NCBI GenBank assembly: GCA_025351545.1
Contig: JANXVQ010000509.1
Coordinates: forward strand, 1-5,603
Length of the DNA stretch: 5,603 bases
Reading direction: 5' to 3'
Source of the DNA: Spirosoma sp.
Lineage (GTDB): Bacteria > Bacteroidota > Bacteroidia > Cytophagales > Spirosomataceae
The notes beneath the pieces are model-generated. The model ran no database searches. It worked only from the letters and a program-made list of their open reading frames with translations, and was not told where the DNA came from. Of the stretch, positions 1 to 5,553 are shown in pieces; position 1 is the stretch's first letter, and the number at the start of each line of letters is the position of its first letter. The position numbers and the translations under genes are program-made.

Positions 1-1178
1 GCGTAGGTTAGGTGTTGTTTACCAATCTTCTCGCCAACTGTTACCACAATTCTGCGCCAGCCAATCATTGTGCCAAGACCCAGCGATATCGCAATCATCA
101 GAATTACCCACAAAGGGGCATAATCTGTAAAACGGCGCAGTCCACTTTCTTCGCCCATATTCTTGGTTAGCAAGGCTAATTGGCTGGCACTGAAGTTAGC
201 CCCTTCATCTTCAGCTATTTTCTTTACGTTGCTGTTGATAAGCAGTAAATCCCGCCGTACATCTAATCGTTTCTCATTCGGGATTCTTTTGTCAACGAGT
301 GGACTGTTTATCAGCTTGCTCAATTCAGAAAGTTCGATATGAGTCTGAGCCAATCGGGCACGATTAGTTGACGAAAGACGGGTTGAATCCAGCGAAGAGA
401 GCGTTTGCTGAATACTGGTGATATTTGTCTGCATCAAGCGCGGATCAAGATCAGCTTTAACGGCAAAATGATAGGGAACAATACCAATCAGGATAAGCAT
501 AATCAGGCCCACACCCTTCTGGCCGTCGTTGCTGCCGTGAAAGAAACTCACTAAAGAACAGGTAGCAATCAGGATAGCCCGAATCCAGGTTGGCGGCTCT
601 GTATTCTTTTTAGGCTCTTTAAAAAGCTGATCTTTTGCTTCATCAGGCACGGATCGACGCAAAATAAACATCAGCACAATCGCCAAACTGAACCCTAATA
701 AAGGAGATAGTAACAAAGCATAGCCGGTTTCGATGGCTTTTTCCCAGTTGACAGCAGCTCCGGTTTTGTTTTCGGGCATCGTTGCAAACGCCAAACCAAC
801 GCCCAATATTGACCCGATAAGGGTATGAGAACTCGAACTGGGCAAGCCAAAATACCAGGTGCCAACGTTCCAGATAATAGAACTTAGAAGCAAAGCCATC
901 ACCATGGCTACGCTGTGATATACATTTTGATCAACGAGCAATTCAACCGGGAGCAGGTTGACAATACCCATTGCAACCCCAATTCCACCCAGCAAAACAC
1001 CCGTGAAATTGCAAATTCCCGACCACACAACGGCGACCGTTGGCTTTAATGCATTGGTATAAATAACGGTGGCAACGGCATTGGCTGTATCGTGAAAACC
1101 ATTAACAAATTCAAAGGCACACGCAGCGAATAGGCTGATAAAGAGGAGGATAAAAACATCCGTTTCTAAGCCAAACAT
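1..1178 (-). CDS. pitA: PitA-like inorganic phosphate transporter, partial (C-terminus beyond left edge)
   Basis: Integral membrane carrier of the PiT family, which imports inorganic phosphate (as metal-phosphate with protons in E. coli PitA) across the inner membrane. I translated the frame by hand: it is open for 392 codons from an ATG at 1176-1178 to the window edge. Both halves of the PiT signature are present: NGFHDTANA at residues 26-34 and HGSNDGQKG at 214-222. A YFGLPSSSSHTLIG segment lies near residue 118. A hydrophilic insert at about residues 235-345 is followed by a return to membrane sequence, TMIGWRRI and GEKIGK, the same order as in E. coli PitA (about 500 aa). Roughly the last 100 residues, with the second serine-rich PVSTTH-type motif, should lie outside the window. 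The gene follows rlmN after 177 bp and has its own promoter-like motif. No DUF47/PhoU-like partner gene is visible upstream. The family is certain; the exact substrate preference is not. Confidence 0.95.
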   Translation of the reverse strand, partial: MFGLETDVFILLFISLFAACAFEFVNGFHDTANAVATVIYTNALKPTVAVVWSGICNFTGVLLGGIGVAMGIVNLLPVELLVDQNVYHSVAMVMALLLSSIIWNVGTWYFGLPSSSSHTLIGSILGVGLAFATMPENKTGAAVNWEKAIETGYALLLSPLLGFSLAIVLMFILRRSVPDEAKDQLFKEPKKNTEPPTWIRAILIATCSLVSFFHGSNDGQKGVGLIMLILIGIVPYHFAVKADLDPRLMQTNITSIQQTLSSLDSTRLSSTNRARLAQTHIELSELSKLINSPLVDKRIPNEKRLDVRRDLLLINSNVKKIAEDEGANFSASQLALLTKNMGEESGLRRFTDYAPLWVILMIAISLGLGTMIGWRRIVVTVGEKIGKQHLTY

Positions 1179-1235
1179 AAGTGAAGTATCTTCTATAGTT
1201 AAGCGAACAGTGGGTCCGTAAGCCAATGATTGCCA

Positions 1236-1243
1236 CAAAAGTA
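1236..1243 (-). promoter_or_regulatory. Bacteroidota-type -7 promoter box upstream of the Pit gene
   Basis: Read on the minus strand this is TACTTTTG, an exact match to the Bacteroidota -7 consensus TAnnTTTG. It lies 57 bp before the Pit ATG, giving an expected leader of about 50 nt. The nearest upstream TTTG (minus-strand copy of 1270-1273) is 26 bp away, further than the usual gap of about 19-20 bp, so the -33 element is doubtful. It suggests that the transporter can be transcribed independently of rlmN. Confidence 0.5.
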
Positions 1244-1325
1244 CGTCAAACCGGGCAGAGCGGTATTACCAAATTGTTAAGTCACGAAAGGCGGCAAGTA
1301 AGTCGCAGTTGGCTAATAGCGTTCA

Positions 1326-1354
1326 GGTAGTGAAAACAGCGGCTTTTCAGTAGC
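1326..1354 (-). terminator. Hairpin just after the rlmN stop, possible weak terminator
   Basis: TGAAAA at 1331-1336 pairs with TTTTCA at 1344-1349 around a 7-nt loop. Beyond a mismatch, a few further pairs extend the stem to 1326 and 1354. It begins two bases after the rlmN stop codon. The stem is AT-rich and no clean U tract follows, so termination would be inefficient. The rest of the 1179-1355 spacer holds only the promoter-like box listed separately. Confidence 0.35.
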
Positions 1355-1355
1355 C

Positions 1356-2402
1356 TTATTTTTTACCGGCTAATTGCCCACAAGCCGCATCAATATCTTT
1401 GCCCCGGCTCCGGCGGACGTTCACTATTACGCCTTTATTGTCTAAGTAACTCGCAAATTTATCCAACGTTTGAGGATCCGTATTCGTAAAATTAGCCTCA
1501 GCAATAGGGTTGTATTCAATGATATTAATCTTTGCCGGAACGCGTTTTGTGAACTTCCAGAGTTCCTGCGCGTCTTGTAACGTATCGTTGAAATTGTAGA
1601 ACAGAATGTATTCGAACGTGATGCGCGTTCCCGTTTTTTTGTAGAAATAGCTAAGTGCATCGCCCAAAACTTCCAGCGTATTGCTTTCATTAATAGGCAT
1701 AATCTGATCACGCTTCACATCATTGGCCGCGTGGAGCGAAAGGGCCAAATTAAACTTTACCGCATCGTCGCCGAGTTGCCGAATCATTTTGGCAATGCCC
1801 GCCGTTGAAACAGTAATCCGCTTTGGCGACATGCCTAAGCCATCGGCCGAGGTGATGCGGTCAACAGATTCGAGCACATTTTTGTAGTTCAGCAACGGTT
1901 CGCCCATGCCCATATACACAATGTTCGAGAGCGGCACATTGTAATTTTCCTTGGCCTGCCGGTCGATAGTCACTACCTGATCATAAATTTCGGCAGCGTC
2001 AAGATTACGTTTGCGATCCATATAACCCGTTGCACAGAATTTGCACGTCAGCGAGCAGCCCACCTGACTCGATACGCAAGCCGTCATACGATCCATGTCG
2101 TCAGTACGCAGGGATGGAATCAAAACACCCTCAACCAGATTTCCATCAAACAGGCGAAACGACGATTTTATGGTTCCGTCGTTACTACGTTGTTCCTGGT
2201 CAATGGTTAGCGGACGAATCTCAAAATTAGTGTTCAGTAACTCCCGCGTCGGCACTGACAGATTCGTCATTTGCTCAAACGAAAGCGCCGATTTTTTCCA
2301 CAGCCATTCATGAACCTGTTTGGCCCGAAACCCCTGTTCACCGTGTTGAGAAAACCAGTCTTTTAACTGAACAGCAGTCAGTTTACGAATATCTTGTTTC
2401 AT
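1356..2402 (-). CDS. rlmN: Dual-specificity RNA methyltransferase RlmN (radical SAM)
   Basis: Cytoplasmic radical-SAM enzyme that methylates C2 of adenosine 2503 in 23S rRNA, and in E. coli also A37 of some tRNAs. The product is 348 aa, normal for the family. An N-terminal RNA-binding region (about residues 1-85, with GFRAKQVHEWLW) leads into the barrel. The CX3CX2C motif binding the 4Fe-4S cluster is at C116, C120 and C123 (GCSLTCKFCATG). The two catalytic cysteines are present: C109, seven residues before the cluster as in E. coli (C118/C125), and C341 near the C-terminus in DAACGQLAG, matching the E. coli C355 that carries the transient methyl group. The SAM-binding GMGEPLLNY segment and ITVSTAGI are also visible. 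Having both cysteines separates true RlmN from a degraded copy; Cfr is less likely given the sequence style and context. It starts with ATG, 75 bp after cvpA, and may share its transcript. Confidence 0.98.
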   Translation of the reverse strand: MKQDIRKLTAVQLKDWFSQHGEQGFRAKQVHEWLWKKSALSFEQMTNLSVPTRELLNTNFEIRPLTIDQEQRSNDGTIKSSFRLFDGNLVEGVLIPSLRTDDMDRMTACVSSQVGCSLTCKFCATGYMDRKRNLDAAEIYDQVVTIDRQAKENYNVPLSNIVYMGMGEPLLNYKNVLESVDRITSADGLGMSPKRITVSTAGIAKMIRQLGDDAVKFNLALSLHAANDVKRDQIMPINESNTLEVLGDALSYFYKKTGTRITFEYILFYNFNDTLQDAQELWKFTKRVPAKINIIEYNPIAEANFTNTDPQTLDKFASYLDNKGVIVNVRRSRGKDIDAACGQLAGKK

Positions 2403-2477
2403 ACTCTTGCGCCAACCGTCCTCGACCGACCATCTATGTATGAGTCGACCAGAGATAAGCGAAATTCTTGTTTCTTT

Positions 2478-3023
2478 TTAATTTAATCGATCGGGACGAT
2501 CAGTACTACTTCGCCATTTTTTTCCTGTTTCCAGCCCTTTTGGAACCCAAACGGCGGCTTTATCCATCACCTTCGGCGCAATTGGCCGAATATAAGGATA
2601 TAGAAATGCGGTCTCTGCCTGACGGGCGGGCATTTTGACGCCCATATAACTCAACAACCAAAGGATAACACTAATTCCAAAGATCCACGTAAAAAGACCT
2701 ACAGCCGCACCTGCCACACTATCGAATGTGCCTAATACAGAATATTTTAGCGATCGTCGGATGGCAAAGCCCATCTGGTTAATCATGACAACCGTCGGGA
2801 AGAATATGATCGAAAAACCCAGCCAGGGTAAAATTTTTCGGGCAATCTCGCGACTGATATACGGACTGAGCAACTCTATGCCAAATGCCAGAAATTTAAA
2901 GCCGACAATCATAGCCACGACAAACGCAATGACCGCGACAATCTCCACCAGAAGACCTTTTCGGTAACCATTATAAACGCCCCAGGCGAGGGGAATAAGC
3001 ATGAGTAAGTCGAGGGTATTCAA
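2478..3023 (-). CDS. CvpA family membrane protein, TTG start
   Basis: Small inner-membrane protein of the CvpA (colicin V production) family, 181 aa. The family is linked to envelope stress and toxin secretion in enterobacteria, but its molecular activity is not settled. Hydrophobic segments lie at about residues 2-16, 25-47, 64-82 and 102-126. The family-typical N-terminus (LDLLMLIPLAWGVYNGYRKG) and the LGTFDSVAGAAVGLF stretch near 97-111 support the call. The tail after residue 130 is hydrophilic and basic. The start is TTG at 3021-3023. In-frame upstream sequence has no ATG or GTG before a TGA, and the first internal ATG (codon 8) would remove the conserved start of the first membrane segment. 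The gene lies 87 bp after yqeY and 75 bp before rlmN, all in one direction. The leader contains an inverted octamer repeat with a long potential hairpin ending 6 nt before the start. Confidence 0.9.
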   Translation of the reverse strand: MNTLDLLMLIPLAWGVYNGYRKGLLVEIVAVIAFVVAMIVGFKFLAFGIELLSPYISREIARKILPWLGFSIIFFPTVVMINQMGFAIRRSLKYSVLGTFDSVAGAAVGLFTWIFGISVILWLLSYMGVKMPARQAETAFLYPYIRPIAPKVMDKAAVWVPKGLETGKKWRSSTDRPDRLN

Positions 3024-3029
3024 ATTATC

Positions 3030-3099
3030 AAAGAGTGAAAGATTGAAAGATTGATAGAGCGCAAAGAGCTTGCGTCAGCAATTCACTCTTTCACTCTTT
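3030..3099. repeat. Inverted octamer repeat, potential long hairpin between yqeY and cvpA
   Basis: On the plus strand, three tandem octamers occur at 3033-3056: GAGTGAAA, GATTGAAA, GATTGATA. The same unit occurs inverted at 3084-3099 as CACTCTTT repeated twice exactly. The arms 3030-3047 and 3082-3099 pair at 17 of 18 positions around a 34-nt loop. The loop holds its own 5-bp stem (CGCAA 3060-3064 / TTGCG 3070-3074). It fills most of the 87-bp spacer. In the minus-strand transcript it follows the yqeY stop by 11 nt and ends 6 nt before the cvpA TTG. It could act as a terminator, attenuator, RNA stabiliser or translation block, but no U tract follows. Confidence 0.8.
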
Positions 3100-3110
3100 T
3101 GCACTTTCGC

Positions 3111-3560
3111 TTATTGTAACAATGTTTTTACTATAGCTAAGATGGTTTTCCCATCGGCCTGGCCAGCGAGTTCTTTAGTCGCCACGCCCATAACTTTACC
3201 CATATCCGACGGAACTGATGCGCCAACACGAGCAACGATGGCCTGTAGTTTTTCTTTCAATTCATCATCCGATAATTGCTTAGGCAAATACTGCTCGATA
3301 ACCGCTATTTCGGCTTCCTCCACAGCTAGTAAGTCCGGGCGATTTTGTTGACGATAAATATCGGCCGAGTCTTTCCGTTGCTTCACCGCTTTGGTTAGAA
3401 TCTTGGTTTCATCTTCGGGTTTAAGCTCGCCCGATTGCCCTTCTTTAGTTTCTTCGAGCAAAATCATGGACTTCACCGCTCGTAGAGCGCGCAGTTTATC
3501 TGGGTTTTTAGCCAGCATGGCCTGCTTGATATCAGCGTCAATTTGTGCTTTTAATGCCAT
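3111..3560 (-). CDS. yqeY: GatB/YqeY domain-containing protein
   Basis: Cytoplasmic protein of 149 aa consisting of a single YqeY domain, usual for the stand-alone family. The domain resembles the tail of GatB, the subunit of the amidotransferase that completes Gln-tRNA and Asn-tRNA, where it contacts the tRNA. The free-standing protein has no firmly assigned activity. Visible signatures are a helical N-terminus with KLRALRAVKSMI (22-33), the conserved KQRKDSADIYRQQNRPDL block (60-77), EEAEIAVIEQYLPKQLS (81-97), and the C-terminal MGKVMG motif (120-125). The ATG at 3558-3560 matches the family start. It is divergent from pdxJ over a 131-bp spacer, and cvpA and rlmN follow on the same strand. 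The ATG is preceded by three 7-bp repeat units with a 4-nt gap, and a TAnnTTTG box lies further upstream. Confidence 0.95.
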   Translation of the reverse strand: MALKAQIDADIKQAMLAKNPDKLRALRAVKSMILLEETKEGQSGELKPEDETKILTKAVKQRKDSADIYRQQNRPDLLAVEEAEIAVIEQYLPKQLSDDELKEKLQAIVARVGASVPSDMGKVMGVATKELAGQADGKTILAIVKTLLQ

Positions 3561-3564
3561 CTCG

Positions 3565-3585
3565 GTAATGAATAATGGATAATGT
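3565..3585 (-). repeat. Heptamer tandem repeat, 3 units, before yqeY
   Basis: Read on the minus strand toward yqeY, three consecutive 7-bp units are ACATTAT, CCATTAT and TCATTAC. The last ends 4 nt before the yqeY ATG. All share CATT at positions 2-5. The same unit, with an identical last copy, precedes pdxJ on the other strand. Confidence 0.75.
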
Positions 3586-3591
3586 AAAATT

Positions 3592-3629
3592 AGTGATGGT
3601 CGATTGATACATACCCATGAACCATCACT
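3592..3629. repeat. 9-bp inverted repeat within the divergent spacer
   Basis: AGTGATGGT at 3592-3600 is perfectly complementary to ACCATCACT at 3621-3629 around a 20-nt loop. It is nested inside the larger inverted repeat. If the TAnnTTTG box at 3637-3644 is used, transcription toward yqeY would begin at about the outer base of this stem, giving the mRNA a 5'-terminal hairpin. A second 7-bp inverted repeat, ACTGGTT 3627-3633 with AACCAGT 3648-3654, overlaps it and would compete. Confidence 0.6.
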
Positions 3630-3636
3630 GGTTCAG

Positions 3637-3644
3637 CAAAGTTA
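3637..3644 (-). promoter_or_regulatory. Bacteroidota-type -7 promoter box upstream of yqeY
   Basis: On the minus strand this reads TAACTTTG, an exact match to TAnnTTTG, 77 bp before the yqeY ATG. No TTTG is visible at the -33 distance, where the heptamer repeat lies instead, so support is limited. I found no plus-strand counterpart for pdxJ in the spacer. Confidence 0.4.
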
Positions 3645-3653
3645 AGAAACCAG

Positions 3654-3688
3654 TCATTGTTCATTGTACATTCCTCATTATTCATTAC
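3654..3688 (+). repeat. Heptamer tandem repeat, 5 units, before pdxJ
   Basis: Five consecutive 7-bp units are TCATTGT, TCATTGT, ACATTCC, TCATTAT and TCATTAC, all sharing CATT at positions 2-5. The run ends 3 nt before the pdxJ ATG at 3692 and occupies the place where a ribosome-binding site would be. No Shine-Dalgarno sequence is present. Confidence 0.8.
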
Positions 3689-3691
3689 CCG

Positions 3692-4408
3692 ATGGCACGT
3701 TTAAGCGTTAATATCAACAAAATTGCCACCATTCGAAATGCACGGGGTGGCAACAACCCTAATCTCGTAAAAGTAGCGCTCGATTGCGAACGGTTTGGAG
3801 CACAGGGTATTACCGTTCACCCGCGTCCCGACGAACGTCATATACGCTATCAGGACGTACTGGATTTGAACGAAGTTGTGACGACTGAATTTAATATTGA
3901 AGGCAACCCGGACGAGCGATTTATTGAGTTAGTCAAACGTGTCAAACCCGCACAAGTGACACTGGTTCCCGACTCGCCCGACGCCATTACATCCAATGCA
4001 GGCTGGGATACGATCCGACATGCCGACCATCTTCGCTATTTAATTGATACGTTCAAAGCCGATGGTATCCGCGTGTCTATTTTTGTGGATGCCGATGAAC
4101 GCATGGTCGAAGGAGCCAAAGCCGTTGGTACTGACCGGATTGAATTATATACGGAACCATATGCCAGCCACTATGCAGAGAATCGCGAATCGGCTATTGC
4201 CCCCTTTATTCGGGCTGCCCAACTCGCGACCGAATTAGGCCTTGGCCTCAATGCAGGCCATGATTTGAGTTTGGAAAACCTACGCTATTTCAACGAACAA
4301 ATACCCGGTTTAGAAGAAGTCTCCATTGGCCATGCCCTCATCAGCGATGCGCTTTATTTTGGCCTGGAGAATACAATTCAGATGTATTTACGGGAATTAA
4401 GTAATTAG
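3692..4408 (+). CDS. pdxJ: Pyridoxine 5'-phosphate synthase PdxJ
   Basis: Cytoplasmic TIM-barrel enzyme that condenses 3-amino-2-oxopropyl phosphate with 1-deoxy-D-xylulose 5-phosphate to pyridoxine 5'-phosphate, the ring-closing step of the DXP-dependent vitamin B6 route. The product is 238 aa, normal for the family (E. coli 243). The start [20 protein letters not shown] matches the family N-terminus. Active-site elements are visible: [12 protein letters not shown] with H43, R45 and H50, E70 (E. coli E72), and NAGH with H190 (E. coli H193). SIFVDADE (129-136) and IGHALI (212-217) are further conserved strands. The frame extends upstream to an ATG at 3617, but those 25 extra residues lie in the repeat-rich spacer and are unlike any PdxJ N-terminus, so I chose 3692. 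It is divergent from yqeY and is followed by a terminator-like hairpin. Confidence 0.97.
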   Translation: MARLSVNINKIATIRNARGGNNPNLVKVALDCERFGAQGITVHPRPDERHIRYQDVLDLNEVVTTEFNIEGNPDERFIELVKRVKPAQVTLVPDSPDAITSNAGWDTIRHADHLRYLIDTFKADGIRVSIFVDADERMVEGAKAVGTDRIELYTEPYASHYAENRESAIAPFIRAAQLATELGLGLNAGHDLSLENLRYFNEQIPGLEEVSIGHALISDALYFGLENTIQMYLRELSN

Positions 4409-4461
4409 GCAGATTTTATTTTTAACCGCATCGGACCACCGATTCAGTTAAAAATTTCTGC
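4409..4461 (+). terminator. Extended hairpin after pdxJ, probable terminator
   Basis: The hairpin starts at the base after the pdxJ stop. Nested arms are ATCGG 4430-4434 / CCGAT 4439-4443 (loop ACCA). After a 3x3 internal loop come ATTTTTAAC 4418-4426 / GTTAAAAAT 4447-4455, and then GCAGA 4409-4413 / TCTGC 4457-4461 across a bulge. The A and T runs sit inside the stem rather than after it, so it may work in either direction or mainly protect the mRNA end. It suggests that selU is at least partly separate from pdxJ. Confidence 0.55.
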
Positions 4462-4491
4462 TTTGCCACTTAATTAGATTACTTACAAAAA

Positions 4492-4505
4492 CAGGCTAAA
4501 GCCTG
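4492..4505. repeat. Short palindrome CAGGC-TAAA-GCCTG before selU
   Basis: A perfect 5-bp GC-rich stem (CAGGC 4492-4496, GCCTG 4501-4505) with a TAAA loop ends 10 nt before the selU ATG. It is too short to call a repeat family from one copy. Its place in the leader could affect translation start, or it may be a REP-like unit. No clear promoter box for selU was found in 4462-4491. Confidence 0.5.
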
Positions 4506-4515
4506 CGAAACATAT

Positions 4516-5544
4516 ATGGTTCACCAGTTACCGGTTGAAGAGTTTTTAGAGAAAGCCAAAAATATGCCCATTGTTGACGTTCGGTCGCCGGGGGAGTATG
4601 ACCGCGCCCATATTCCCGGCGCAGTGAGCATTCCACTATTCGATAACGATGAGCGGGCACAGGTTGGCACAAAATATAAAAATGCTGGTAAAGATTCGGC
4701 TGTATTGCTGGGACTCACGTTGGTTGGTCCAAAACTGGCAGATTTCGTTAAACAGGCGAAAAAACTCAACCCACAAAACAAGGAAGTATTAGTGCATTGC
4801 TGGCGGGGAGGCATGCGCAGCGGATCATTTGGCTGGCTGTTAGATACGGCAGGGCTTACCGCTTCAGTTCTTGCAGGAGGCTATAAAGCCTACCGAAATA
4901 TTGTTTTGAACGCCTTTGCCGAACCGCTGAATCTCTTCGTCATAGGGGGAAAAACAGGCAGTGGCAAAACAGATATTCTGAAGAAATTGGCTTTACAAGG
5001 CGAACAGATTATTGATCTGGAAGCGCTGGCGCACCATAAAGGCTCAACCTATGGGGCTATCGGTCAACTCCCGCAGCCGAGTACAGAACAGTTTGAGAAT
5101 CGGCTCTTTCACACGTTACAAACACTGGATACGAACCGCCGGATTTGGCTCGAAGATGAAAGCCGAAATGTTGGCTCGTGCTTCATTCCCATGCCGCTTT
5201 GGCAGCAAATGCAGGTTGCATCGGTAGCTAATGTCGATATTCCAAAAGACAAACGAGTAAACCGGTTGGTGGCCGAATACGCAGGCATTGACCACGGCTT
5301 ACTGGTCGAAGCAACCGAACGAATTCGCAGGCGGCTTGGTGGTAAAGTTACTAAAGATGCCCTTGATGCGTTGATTCGCCACGACTATGCAACCGTTGCC
5401 GATTTAACGCTGGATTATTATGACAAATCTTACTCACACGGCCTTTCCCAACGTAATCCGGCAAGCGTTCATTTGATAGAAACCGAGGAAGATAATCCAG
5501 ACCAAACGGCTAAACGGCTGATTGACTGGGCAAATGCCTCTTAG
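4516..5544 (+). CDS. selU: tRNA 2-selenouridine synthase (SelU/MnmH)
   Basis: Replaces sulfur with selenium in 2-thiouridine at wobble position 34 of Lys, Glu and Gln tRNAs, through a geranylated intermediate, with selenophosphate as donor. The product is 342 aa (E. coli YbbB 364). An N-terminal rhodanese domain runs from about residue 5 to 130, with VDVRSPGEYDRAHIPGA (20-36) and the active loop HCWRGGMRSGS (94-104) carrying the catalytic C95. A P-loop domain follows, with the Walker A motif GKTGSGKT at 145-152, DLEALAHHKGS (167-177) and LEDESRNVG. The YYDKSYSHGL segment at 301-310 lies near the C-terminus. The rhodanese plus P-loop fusion is diagnostic. The ATG start gives a standard N-terminus. 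The gene is 107 bp after pdxJ. selD, which makes selenophosphate, is not in this window, so selenium supply cannot be judged here. Confidence 0.97.
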   Translation: MVHQLPVEEFLEKAKNMPIVDVRSPGEYDRAHIPGAVSIPLFDNDERAQVGTKYKNAGKDSAVLLGLTLVGPKLADFVKQAKKLNPQNKEVLVHCWRGGMRSGSFGWLLDTAGLTASVLAGGYKAYRNIVLNAFAEPLNLFVIGGKTGSGKTDILKKLALQGEQIIDLEALAHHKGSTYGAIGQLPQPSTEQFENRLFHTLQTLDTNRRIWLEDESRNVGSCFIPMPLWQQMQVASVANVDIPKDKRVNRLVAEYAGIDHGLLVEATERIRRRLGGKVTKDALDALIRHDYATVADLTLDYYDKSYSHGLSQRNPASVHLIETEEDNPDQTAKRLIDWANAS

Positions 5545-5553
5545 TTTCCAGAG

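Larger units (their letters stand above)
3564..3689. repeat. Imperfect 27-bp inverted repeat spanning the yqeY-pdxJ spacer
   Basis: Left arm 3564-3590 and right arm 3663-3689 match as inverted copies at 23 of 27 positions, including 14 perfect outer bases (GGTAATGAATAATG / CATTATTCATTACC). The arms enclose 72 bp. They end 3-4 nt from the start codons of the two divergent genes, so the symmetry reaches both ATGGCA starts. No target-site duplication is visible and no transposase is nearby. Each arm is also made of short tandem heptamers (listed separately), so the symmetry may come from inverted repeat runs rather than a transposon end. Confidence 0.8.

Noticed and set aside
1142..1150. AGAGGAGGA on the plus strand, resembling a Shine-Dalgarno sequence
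   Set aside because: It is inside the Pit coding region on the opposite strand and no plus-strand gene starts after it.
1442..1711. Minus-strand open frame of 89 codons inside rlmN
   Set aside because: It overlaps rlmN in another frame and has an arginine/serine-rich shadow composition; rlmN is complete with all its catalytic residues.
2403..2477. Possible rlmN promoter in the cvpA-rlmN gap
   Set aside because: No TAnnTTTG match on the minus strand and no strong hairpin were found, so co-transcription with cvpA is the simpler reading.
3030..3099. CRISPR-like repeat array
   Set aside because: Units are only 8 bp, directly adjacent without spacers, and lie in inverted orientation; no cas gene is nearby.
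3070..3351. Plus-strand open frame opposite yqeY, running into the repeat spacer
   Set aside because: It lies opposite a complete conserved gene and has serine-rich shadow composition with no recognisable motif.
3564..3689. MITE or insertion-sequence remnant with 27-bp terminal repeats
   Set aside because: No target-site duplication or transposase trace is visible, and the arms reach the start codons of both genes; tandem heptamers explain the symmetry better.
4521..4814. Minus-strand open frame opposite the selU rhodanese domain
   Set aside because: Antisense shadow of a well-conserved domain with no family resemblance.
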